Source: Desulfosarcina ovata subsp. ovata (GTDB taxonomy: Bacteria > Desulfobacterota > Desulfobacteria > Desulfobacterales > Desulfosarcinaceae). From it: a stretch of 64,000 nt of DNA. Shown here one piece after another: positions 43,127-50,896 of this stretch. The number at the start of each line of letters is the position of its first letter. Position 1 is the stretch's first letter. The stretch lies in the NCBI RefSeq assembly GCF_009689005.1, contig NZ_AP021879.1:7255501-7319500 (forward strand), read 5' to 3'. The notes under the pieces were generated by a model. The model searched no databases. It was given only the letters and a program-made list of their open reading frames with translations, and was not told the origin of the DNA. The position numbers were made by a program, and so were the translations under genes.

Positions 43127-44087
43127 GGAAAGCTCGGTGCATCTTGCAGGGTGAAAGTCCCTGTCGGGAGGAAGGTCAGTAATGGCTTTCTGTAAGGGTT
43201 AGCCACCCACCCGTATCGAGCCTTGGGTCCATGGCGGAGATACTTTCTACTCATTGTAAGTGCTGGACGCCGATATATTGGCTGGAAACGAGCCGCGACC
43301 CGGGGAACCGGAGCCATTCGCGGATGGTCTCACCCCACTGAACGATCAATGGAGTAGGGTATCGAACAAGATGGGCTAAGCGTAGGCAGAGAATCCTGTA
43401 GGCCCCCGGATCGGGTCCAGGGCAGGCTGCGGGGAGACCGCGCTCCCTGAAGTGCTGGTACAGCTTCGAAATGCAAATTGCGGACGCCGGGGGGTTTTAA
43501 CGTGCGCCGAAGGCAACACAGAAGCATCCGTTTTGGCGAGGATGTGGAGGTCCGCCGGCGTGGCATGCAGGAAGAGATGCATCGTAGAACTCGGGAAGCC
43601 CCATTGCGCTCCTGGCGTAATTACGCTCCAGGTGGGTCGTCGCAAGGCGGCTATATGCCATTGGGGTGTCTTATCAGGCATAGTACTCAGAGGTTGGGAA
43701 AGCCAGCCACACGCATGTGTCAGTGATACATGCAAGGGAAAGGACCTGACGGAAGGATGCAACCCGCAAAGGAAACTCGTGCCGGACATGTAGGGCTGGA
43801 TAACACGAGCCAACCTCACTGCGGGGAATAGCAATTGGATCTTGTAACGGGTAACTGTGAAGATCCGCGCGGAAGCGAGTCCAACCGAAGAACCGGGAAA
43901 CCGACCGTCCGGGATGAGAGGGGGGCTTACGGAAACGTGGGTTATGGTGGAAATAGGAACCCGCTGCGCAACCGAAAGGGTGCATGTCGGAAACTCTCTG
44001 CCTAAGACTGCGCGCGCCGTATTTCTACCCGACGTCTGTGCGGGGGACGCTGGGTAACCGACGTTCCTACCGTGAGAGGGCTAATGA
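43127..44087 (+). mobile_element. group IIC-like intron lacking its reverse transcriptase gene
   Basis: Starts near GCGCCGAGGAAAGCTCGGTGC (5' hairpin) and AGGGTGAAAGTCCCTGT. The part 43596-43836 aligns with 22809-23120 of the interrupted intron up to GGGGAATAGCAATT. There the reverse transcriptase of the latter begins its conserved part, while here the sequence jumps to the 3' domains (GAAGATCCGCGCGGAAGCG...). It ends with the tail GCTGGGTAACCGACGTTCC near 44055, followed by GTGAGAGGG. An ORF-deleted derivative; exact ends are uncertain by about 10 bp. Confidence 0.72.
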
Positions 44088-44116
44088 AATCAGGCAAGCT
44101 ACAGCCAGTAATAATG

Positions 44117-44434
44117 TCATGCGGCATTCAACGGTTTGATTTGTGAAAGTTCTTTACTATACCGCTGTGCTGAATCCCAAAGATCCCATGAATGCTGAAC
44201 ATTCAGCCAGAATTCGGGTGAATTGCCAAAAAGACGCGATAATCTGAGCGCCATAGCAGGACTGATAGCTCGTCGTTCTCTTAGAATTTCATTTATTGTT
44301 TGGCGTGATACGCCTAAAGCCTTTGCCACTGAGGTCGTGTTAAGATTATAGTCCGGCATGAAATCCTCTCTGAGCATTTCACCGGGATGAGTCGGCCTGA
44401 TTTCTCGCTTTGTTGTATTAGGAATAGCCATCAT
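44117..44434 (-). CDS. higA: antitoxin, HigA family
   Basis: 105 residues. IRPTHPGEMLREDFMPDYNLNTTSVAKALGVSRQTINEILRERRAISPAMALRLSRLFGNSPEFWLNVQ is the HigA (VapI-like) XRE fold. Downstream of and 8 bp from the HigB gene on the minus strand, the usual toxin-first order. Opposite to all other cassette genes in this window. Neutralises HigB and represses the operon. Confidence 0.93.
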   Translation of the reverse strand: MMAIPNTTKREIRPTHPGEMLREDFMPDYNLNTTSVAKALGVSRQTINEILRERRAISPAMALRLSRLFGNSPEFWLNVQHSWDLWDSAQRYSKELSQIKPLNAA

Positions 44435-44442
44435 TTCAGTCC

Positions 44443-44724
44443 TTAATGGTAATCGGTTATCTCAACATCGTAGGCATCGCCTTCAATGAAACCGAAACAT
44501 ATTCGCCACTGGTCATTTATCGATATGGAATATTGCCCTTTTCTATCTCCTTTTAGCGCATGGAGCCTGTTGCTGGGGGGCACCAAAAGGTCATTTATGT
44601 CATTTGCAAAATGGATAAATTCTAAACGCCGTATTGCCCTTCGTAATAAATCCGAAGGAACACGTTTTGATTTGCCAGTAGTGAATAATTTTTGGGTTTC
44701 CTTATCGGCAAATGTTTTTATCAT
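44443..44724 (-). CDS. higB: toxin, HigB family (RelE-like mRNA interferase)
   Basis: 93 residues from ATG 44724. IKTFADKETQKLFTTGKSKRVPSDLLRRAIRRLEFIHFANDINDLLVPPSNRLHALKGDRKGQYSISINDQWRICF...YDVEITDYH matches HigB end to end. A longer frame upstream to 44844 runs through the promoter and is rejected. The promoter -10 box ends 6 bp before the ATG, suggesting a leaderless or nearly leaderless mRNA. Confidence 0.93.
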   Translation of the reverse strand: MIKTFADKETQKLFTTGKSKRVPSDLLRRAIRRLEFIHFANDINDLLVPPSNRLHALKGDRKGQYSISINDQWRICFGFIEGDAYDVEITDYH

Positions 44725-44730
44725 AAACAA

Positions 44731-44759
44731 ATTGTAAACAATCACGTGACAGTTGTCAA
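44731..44759 (-). promoter_or_regulatory. higBA promoter with operator
   Basis: On the minus strand TTGACA (44759-44754), 17 bp, TACAAT (44736-44731). TGACA-AC-TGTCA overlaps the -35 box as a palindrome. Confidence 0.8.
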
Positions 44760-44855
44760 AGGTTGAAGCTGCATAATTAATGAGGTTGCCCCAACCACCG
44801 CTTGCTCGTGCCCAGATAAATTCGAATCGTTGGGATTCCACCACAAAGGAGGATG

Positions 44856-45346
44856 AAATTCGATATTGTTACCCAGTGGGTGCAAGTCCCACATGAGTAA
44901 AGTTTAGCCAACAGCTCATTAGCGAAATCCACAGGCAAAACCGGTAACGGAAGTCTGAAGCTGGATGGAGCGAGATTGCAGGCTCTGTATTGAGCCCCGA
45001 AAAATGTATCGTTGTGGTCCGTGAGGATAAATCCCGTCAGCGGGATGAAAGCCGACCCGATGAAAGCCGAGGGAAGGCAGCAGACTCGCAAGCGATACGG
45101 CGAGCGTGCGAGTCACCACCGGGGTCTGCGGCCAGGGCATGTTCTCAAAGGGGTAGCTCGGGAACTGGGGAGGTCCGGATGTTTCCTTGTGAAAACGGTT
45201 AGGTGGATACCGTCCGTTGGGGTAAAACACCTGTGGCGGTAAGGTAGTTTCAGCCTTATCGCCTGTATAAGAAAAGTGAGGCAACAGACAAGGTACCGGG
45301 GGCGGATAGCCAAAAGCGAACAAACCCGGGTTGGACATTCGGAAGT
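44856..45346 (+). mobile_element. 5' fragment of another group II intron
   Basis: Intron-like RNA sequence: GTTACCCAGTGGGTGCAAGTCCCAC, AACCGGTAACGGAAGTC, GGTCCGTGAGGATAAATC, repeated CGGGATGAAAGCCG/CGATGAAAGCCG, GCAGACTCGCAAGCGATACG. It breaks off at 45346 where a dispersed repeat begins, without domain V. No reverse transcriptase. Call rests on the typical domain I style and the neighbouring introns. Confidence 0.5.
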
Positions 45347-45371
45347 CTTAGGATCGGGAATTTTATTAATT
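45347..45371 (+). repeat. 25-bp arm of a dispersed palindromic repeat
   Basis: CTTAGGATCGGGAATTTTAT followed by TAATT, identical to 59247-59269 and neighbours. Here only this arm is present, at the junction with the intron fragment. Confidence 0.75.
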
Positions 45372-45387
45372 TTTGTCTTATCAACCC

Positions 45388-45420
45388 CGCCCGGCCGGTG
45401 AAGCTGGGGTTATAACCACT
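45388..45420 (+). repeat. partial attC (right half)
   Basis: CCCGGCCGGTGAAGCTGGGGTTATAAC has the L'-R' layout of the neighbouring attC sites (compare TTCCCGGCCCC…GTT). The left half is missing, presumably lost with the truncated intron. Confidence 0.5.
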
Positions 45421-45526
45421 TTTTTAGCATTGAGCACATACCGATGAAAAAGACCGCTCAAACTGTTTTGTTATCGTTAACTGTTTTGCCCCTCGGTTCA
45501 CCAGATTATCGTTAAAGGACTTCAAT

Positions 45527-48178
45527 ATGATTAAAAAATTGTTGGTTTCCATAGTATTGAGTTTCGTGATGGTGTTTACGGCTTCTTCTTTTGCCATGCC
45601 GCCTAAAACCGATTTTATTGGAACGTGGACAGGGCTTCAGCAGGAGGGGCAGCAGTTTAACCGTATCACGCTGAATATTGAGACGATTGCCTGGCCTGAT
45701 GGAAAGACGGCTTTATCCGAACCGTCTATGACCGGCTGGTCTCTGTCCGGTTCTGTCAGGGTTGAGCCTGCCATGGTCACGATGAGAAGAGCTCCTGAGC
45801 CCCAGACCGTCCCTGTCACAGGAGAATTTTATCCTGCCGGCAATATGGTAAAACTCCAATATATTTTACGCCGCAACCGCCCCATCGTTTACGGCGTTTT
45901 AAGCCAGGATAAGAACAGAATGGCCCTGGTTTTTTCCAGCGGAAGATCAGGCAACCTCGTCCTGCCGGTTTTATTGACCGCGGGTACAGAGCTGCCCGAA
46001 TCCCTGTCACCGTTTGCTACATCAAGCGAAGACGCCGAACGATTACGCCGTGATATGGAGCGGACCGGTATTCAGGTCGCTGCAGGACAAACCCAGCTCG
46101 ATGCGATTCGATCTCAGATTCAGCAGGTAAAAAGCGAGCTCAGGCAAGCCCGTAGCGCTGGGGACAAGGAACAGCAAAAATTGCTCAAGGCAAAAATCAA
46201 AGAACTCAGGGATGTCTATCGGAAAGAAAACAGCGCACAACAGGCAGTCATACTGGAACAGGCCCAGAAATTGCGGAAACAACAGCTCGATCAGCTCAGG
46301 ATGACAAACCCGGAACTGGCAGATGTGAATCAAAAAATAATGGAATTACAGAAGCAGCTTGTCAAGGCTTCCAATGACAAGGATTTTACGAATATGATGA
46401 TGCTGGCAAAGGAGCTTAAGAGCCTGCAGCGTCAGCAGAAATCAGCCATGGCACTAGGTCGGAATCAGGCAGCACCACTATCCGTTGCCGGTGATTCGGG
46501 TCAGTGCCCGGAGCATGTTGCGGCCTGGGCTGATGAACTGGAAAAAAACGGGGCCCCAAATTCTAAATTCAGGAACTTGGGACAACTGGCCAATCTGTTC
46601 CGTCCGTCTGTCTTTGAAAAGCACTTTCAGGCGACATTGCTTTCCATGGACGCGAAAGAACGCCGCCAACTTGGTGTTGATCTGCGGCAGCATTGTTCCG
46701 GGAACAACAATGCATTCTCCCGTAGCGGAAATCTGCCCACCGTTGCAACAGCCTTGGCCGACGAAGGGTCTCAAATCAACTATGTGAGTGCAGCCATGGC
46801 AGGAGAGGCCTTGGATATCGTCGGTCTGTGGTCTCAAAGGACGCTTACCACCCTGAATGGATATAGCCATTCAGAGGACATAGAGGTTCTTGGAGACAGG
46901 GGGGATATATTGTTTAAAGCGCTTTGGCCAATGGAAACGAAGAACGCAAATGATGCCATTGCATCTGCATATAATGTGACCATCGAAAAAGAACAGATCG
47001 CTCAGATCGACTTACTTGCAGACAATATTGACGGCATCGATGCGTTTACCAAGCTCAGCCACCTGCCCCAGCAGAAAAATTGGAAAAAGATGAAATATCC
47101 TGCAGGGCAGAAGGTGATGATGTACTATCAAGAAAAAACCTCAATGGCGCTTTCCCGGCATATTGACCAAACATTCCCTGGGGCTGCTCGTGACATGGGA
47201 AATCCCAGGAATGCACTGATTGCAGGCAAACAATGGTATGAACAAAATGGAACGATATTGTCCCTGTTTCCGGACACCAATGCCGCCCGGCACTTTGATC
47301 AAACATTTTGGGTTCGACGCGATGAGCTGTTCAGAAAGTTATCCCCTGAGCTGAAAAAAGAGATTGTAGAACTTAAACAAAAATCCGAGATCCAAAACAT
47401 CGCTTCGGATTTAAGTCTGCCCATGGATAGCCAGCGGTCTGGTGCTTTTAAGGATATCACTGCAGCCAAAACAAAACAGATCGCAGCCCTGGAAACAAAG
47501 CGTTACACGGCTTCAGCCCCTGTTCCTCCCGGTCCCGAGCCGTTCAAACCCGACCACCCCGGAGCCGTCTACCTGAACGCCCTTTACCACCAAGACTGGA
47601 AAACCATTGCCCGAGAAGATCGTGCATTTGCCATACCCTTGTGCAAAATGATGCAACCCATGCACAACAGCGGCATCTATGACATGATGGCGCTTTTAAG
47701 CGGAGGTAAAGCGCAGGGCAGCGATATAAAACAATACATGCAAACCAAAATGGAAAAGGCCTCCATGAGCACCAGTATGGCCGGCTTTTTCATCCTTGCA
47801 TTAGAACATATATCACCAACGTGTTTGGGGGAAAATCCGGTTCATATTGAACGCACAGAAAAATGGGATAATGTGGTTTATAATGGTTTGGGAGCGGAAC
47901 TCTACCGGACACACCATTCTCAGACCTACCATTACACAGTTGCCCGGCGCCACCGAAATGCCTTTTACCGACTTGGCGATCCGGCCAGCGCCGAAAGCCT
48001 CGATTTCATCAACGGCTTGCTTGGCCAGTTTGGCGTTAAACAAGGGGGGATTCGCGCTTCTATGTCAAAATTAAGTGCCAACTTGCACGGACTCAGAAAG
48101 GCCATGCAGGACCTTCCCTGTGACGGTAAGGTAATAAAGCGAATTGAGAACGCACTGATGAAAAAGGCTCTGGAGTAA
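45527..48178 (+). CDS. large exported protein of unknown function
   Basis: 883 residues, signal peptide MIKKLLVSIVLSFVMVFTASSFA with cleavage near residue 24. Residues 25-150 form a beta-rich domain (FIGTWTGLQQEGQQFNRITLNIETIAW). Residues 170-290 are a long coiled coil (LDAIRSQIQQVKSELRQARSAGDKEQQ...LEQAQKLRKQQLDQL). The rest is helical with a Pro-rich linker near 665 (APVPPGPEPFKP). No family recognised. AAAGGACTTCA before the ATG. It lies between a half attC and a higB fragment, so its cassette status is unclear; its codon use is closer to the core genes than to the AT-rich cassettes. Confidence 0.75.
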   Translation: MIKKLLVSIVLSFVMVFTASSFAMPPKTDFIGTWTGLQQEGQQFNRITLNIETIAWPDGKTALSEPSMTGWSLSGSVRVEPAMVTMRRAPEPQTVPVTGEFYPAGNMVKLQYILRRNRPIVYGVLSQDKNRMALVFSSGRSGNLVLPVLLTAGTELPESLSPFATSSEDAERLRRDMERTGIQVAAGQTQLDAIRSQIQQVKSELRQARSAGDKEQQKLLKAKIKELRDVYRKENSAQQAVILEQAQKLRKQQLDQLRMTNPELADVNQKIMELQKQLVKASNDKDFTNMMMLAKELKSLQRQQKSAMALGRNQAAPLSVAGDSGQCPEHVAAWADELEKNGAPNSKFRNLGQLANLFRPSVFEKHFQATLLSMDAKERRQLGVDLRQHCSGNNNAFSRSGNLPTVATALADEGSQINYVSAAMAGEALDIVGLWSQRTLTTLNGYSHSEDIEVLGDRGDILFKALWPMETKNANDAIASAYNVTIEKEQIAQIDLLADNIDGIDAFTKLSHLPQQKNWKKMKYPAGQKVMMYYQEKTSMALSRHIDQTFPGAARDMGNPRNALIAGKQWYEQNGTILSLFPDTNAARHFDQTFWVRRDELFRKLSPELKKEIVELKQKSEIQNIASDLSLPMDSQRSGAFKDITAAKTKQIAALETKRYTASAPVPPGPEPFKPDHPGAVYLNALYHQDWKTIAREDRAFAIPLCKMMQPMHNSGIYDMMALLSGGKAQGSDIKQYMQTKMEKASMSTSMAGFFILALEHISPTCLGENPVHIERTEKWDNVVYNGLGAELYRTHHSQTYHYTVARRHRNAFYRLGDPASAESLDFINGLLGQFGVKQGGIRASMSKLSANLHGLRKAMQDLPCDGKVIKRIENALMKKALE

Positions 48179-48188
48179 TTTTGATGAA

Positions 48189-48269
48189 ATCGTAAACAAT
48201 CAATACCGCATTTGTTTCATATGGGCTGAGAATGGCCCGAAAGATGTTGAAGTTACAGATTATCATTAA
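48189..48269 (+). pseudogene. higB: C-terminal fragment of a higB toxin
   Basis: The last 26 codons read IVNNQYRICFIWAENG and PKDVEVTDYH, the HigB C-terminus (compare INDQWRICF…DVEITDYH at 44443). The N-terminal two thirds are missing; the upstream sequence is the end of the 883-residue gene. The stop is 1 bp from the IS110 twin, whose other side carries the cognate higA. Confidence 0.85.
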
Positions 48270-48270
48270 A

Positions 48271-50033
48271 CTGATATGGTTGAACACTTGTCAAGAGAAA
48301 AACCTATCCATACCCAAAAAACTTGGGCCAATAATTTTCATCGAGCGTTTGGATAGAGGCGGGGTCTGCAATAACGACGGTAGAGCACTCTGATATTCGC
48401 GGATTGGATACCGCATGACTAGGCTTCGTCGTGGAGCTGCCTCGGTCTAAAGACGGGAGTTTCGGCCTGAAGGCCTATTCCGATAGCTTTTTCGAGGGTT
48501 CTCCAAACCGCGACCGCGCCCCTATCCAAAAGCTCGATGGCTATATTTGTTCTTTGATAAAGCCGATCCTTTCTTGAGCATTTTTAAAATCAATAAGTTC
48601 TTTTTCTATTTGCATCATCGATTATAGAGAAGTACTTATCCAGCTTCTTGAGCCGGAGCAACAGTCGCGCTTCTCTCGCCGTCGCTAATTCCCACCCAGC
48701 GTGGAAAGTCAGGGCTGTCAAGGCTGCGACCTTAGGGAGCACCCTTTAGGGCTTGGCCTTGATAGGCCTGGGTTTCCACGCTATAACAAATCATCTTTCA
48801 GCGGCCACGATTGGAACAGCCCGGGCAATGGCCCAGATGAAACCGGCCAACTCGCGTGCAATCGCGGTGATGACCACGTTATGGTTTTTGCCCTTTGCAA
48901 TCAACCTGCGGTAGCGGTGGCATAGTCGTAGCTGTGCATTCCAGGCAATATCCAAAACATCGTCCGGCAAGCCTTCCTGGCGTTTACGGATCGCCTTACT
49001 TTTCCGGGCCGGCATACGATAGGCCTGAGCCGATTCGATCAACGTCCTGCGGGCATGGGTATTGCCGGTTTTGGTAATGGGGCCTTTTTTGATGGTGCCA
49101 CCGCTTGAATGCTCCGATGGGATCAGACCCAAATAGGCCATCAGCTGTGCCGGCGTATCGAAACGGCTCAGATCCCCCAGTTCAGCGACGACGGTCACCG
49201 CGCTGAGCAAAGAAATCCCCCTGAGCGCTTGCAGAGCCTCGATAACCGGAAGCAGTCGACTGGTTTGGCAACATTGCTCAATCGCTTTTTCGATGCGCTT
49301 AACGCGGGCCTCATGGTCTTCCATGGCGTCCAGGTATTCGGTAAGGGCAATATGCTGGGCAGGATGCTGCATTTTCAGCTCCGCCAGCCAATTTAAATGA
49401 GCTTTACCCCATTTGCTTTTACCTGGATAACTGATTCCTTGTCGCAATAAAAAGGCATTGATCTGTTGTTTGACTTTGCGGAGCGATATTTGGATGTCTT
49501 TTCGTGCACGTACCAGGTCACGAAGCGCTTCATCGGCCTGATCGGGGACATACACCGGCGTCAGTTCTCCGGAACGGTGGAGCGTCGCCAGGTGGGTTGC
49601 ATCACGGCGATCATTCTTAACCCGATCACCTGTTTTTTTGGGGATCAACGCTGGAGCAACGACAACGCAATCGATCCCCTTGCTTGTTAAATGCCTATAG
49701 ATCGGATATCCGCACGGACCTGCTTCGTAAACACAATGCAATTCGGCGTTTTGTGAAATCAGTTTTCGCATGACGTTATCAATCTGCCCCAGGTCGTTGC
49801 TGATTTTTCCATACACTCGAACGTTTCCGTCACGTCCTTCATCGGCGATAGCAATGGTAATCGAATCTTTGTGGACATCTAAACCAACATACTTTACTAT
49901 CTTGTTCATGGCCTGCCTCCTTGATTTTGGCTCTGTAGTTAGGTTTTTTACGGACCGCTCACTATAACCCACGTTTTCAAGGTTTGGCAGGCCTTTTTAT
50001 TGCCGTCTTGGTTAACGTTCAACCATATTGTCT
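48271..50033 (-). mobile_element. IS110/IS1111-type element, copy 2 (inverted, between higB fragment and higA)
   Basis: 1763 bp, inverted and nearly identical copy of 40311-42073. Subterminal inverted ATATGGTTGAAC motifs are at both ends. Its insertion separates a higB fragment (stop 48267-48269) from higA (start 50053). The two copies enclose 6.2 kb as large inverted repeats. Confidence 0.9.
48791..49909 (-). CDS. IS110-family DEDD transposase, copy 2
   Basis: 372 residues from ATG 49909 (the twin uses GTG at this place), AAGGAGG upstream. Same DEDD motifs (GLDVHKDS, VYEAGPCGYP, NDRRDATHLA) and C-terminal RFDTPAQLMAYLGLIPSEHSSGG. A handful of substitutions against copy 1 (for example AELKMQHPAQ for ADLKMPHPAQ). 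Intact. Its non-coding, RNA-bearing end (48271-48790) faces the higB fragment. Confidence 0.94.
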   Translation of the reverse strand: MNKIVKYVGLDVHKDSITIAIADEGRDGNVRVYGKISNDLGQIDNVMRKLISQNAELHCVYEAGPCGYPIYRHLTSKGIDCVVVAPALIPKKTGDRVKNDRRDATHLATLHRSGELTPVYVPDQADEALRDLVRARKDIQISLRKVKQQINAFLLRQGISYPGKSKWGKAHLNWLAELKMQHPAQHIALTEYLDAMEDHEARVKRIEKAIEQCCQTSRLLPVIEALQALRGISLLSAVTVVAELGDLSRFDTPAQLMAYLGLIPSEHSSGGTIKKGPITKTGNTHARRTLIESAQAYRMPARKSKAIRKRQEGLPDDVLDIAWNAQLRLCHRYRRLIAKGKNHNVVITAIARELAGFIWAIARAVPIVAAER

Positions 50034-50052
50034 AAAATTATATGAGGGTACA

Positions 50053-50403
50053 ATGATACGAATACCTACACATAGGACACCGACCCACCCTGGGGAAATG
50101 CTGCTGGAAGAATTTTTAAAGCCAATGGGCATAACCCAGCGTAATTTAGCTAACGCCATCAACGTTCCTTATCAACGGATTAATGAAATAATCAATGGCA
50201 GGCGTGGTATTACGCCCAGCACGGCTTTAAGGCTTGCTAAGGTTTTTGGGGTTTCGGCTGATTTTTGGATGAATATTCAACTCAGGTGGGATCTTTATTT
50301 CGCAATGAAATCTGAATCTGATGCATTGAATAATATAAAACCACTGCCTTTGAACCACCTTGATACGAATAAGTCCAGCGCCCAACATGGCGCTGGACAC
50401 TGA
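50053..50403 (+). CDS. higA: antitoxin, HigA family (partner toxin truncated)
   Basis: 116 residues from ATG 50053 with GAGGG upstream. HRTPTHPGEMLLEEFLKPMGITQRNLANAINVPYQRINEIINGRRGITPSTALRLAKVFGVSADFWMNIQLRWDLYFA is typical HigA. Its toxin survives only as the fragment at 48189-48269 on the far side of the IS110 copy, so this antitoxin is orphaned. C-terminal codons run into an attC-like sequence. Confidence 0.9.
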   Translation: MIRIPTHRTPTHPGEMLLEEFLKPMGITQRNLANAINVPYQRINEIINGRRGITPSTALRLAKVFGVSADFWMNIQLRWDLYFAMKSESDALNNIKPLPLNHLDTNKSSAQHGAGH

Positions 50404-50452
50404 CCGGGTCTACGCTGGCGCTGGGTAACCGACGTTCCTACCGTGAGAGGTT
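50365..50452 (+). repeat. attC left half joined to the 3' tail of a group II intron
   Basis: CAGCGCCCAACATGGCGCTGG (50378-50396) with ACTGACCGGG has the R''-L'' form of an attC. At 50418 it switches to GCGCTGGGTAACCGACGTTCC and GTGAGAGG, the same tail as at about 36683 and 44050. No domain V precedes it, so only the last 30-40 nt of the intron remain. Confidence 0.6.
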
Positions 50453-50743
50453 TTTAGAAGATATTATGTATTGTGTAGCGTCTTGCTTAACTGATACAAA
50501 CCTGAACCGCATAATTACAATTGCTGCTTGCTGGATGACCGACTTGACAACCTCTTCGGAAGGAACGGTAGCGGTAACGGTCCGCAGCCACCTCGCATAT
50601 TTTTTCCAGATCGTTTCATGAAAGTTCAAGGCGATGATTTGCAGGATGCCGGTTGCGATACAACCAAAATTGGCAAACGCTTCGATGGCACCAATAGACA
50701 TTTTCTGCCCAGGATAAAGCGGAAAAAATGTCGGCATTGCCAT
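50438..50743 (-). pseudogene. C-terminal remnant of a DDE transposase (IS4-like)
   Basis: The minus-strand frame reads AIEAFANFGCIATGILQIIALNFHETIWKKYARWLRTVTATVPSEEVVKSVIQQ. It resembles the conserved tail of a group of IS4-like transposases ('gcIalGlLQilal.fp..vW..f..WLRT......PSE.vv'). No catalytic core is present. A short plus-strand frame (50528-50806, CRHCHQLFVPDP) resembles a Cys-rich transposase-linked protein but has lost its later cysteines. Both are remnants at the edge of the accessory region. Confidence 0.55.
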
Positions 50744-50896
50744 CAGTTATTCGTTCCTGACCCGCAAAACAGAAAACGTCAATATGCTGTTGGCAGTTAT
50801 ATATGATATATGATAAGATATAAAATCTTATAAGACATCCGATTGCACAACGGCAAAAACAAAACCCATCCTAATTGATTACGGGGGGAGGCGAAT

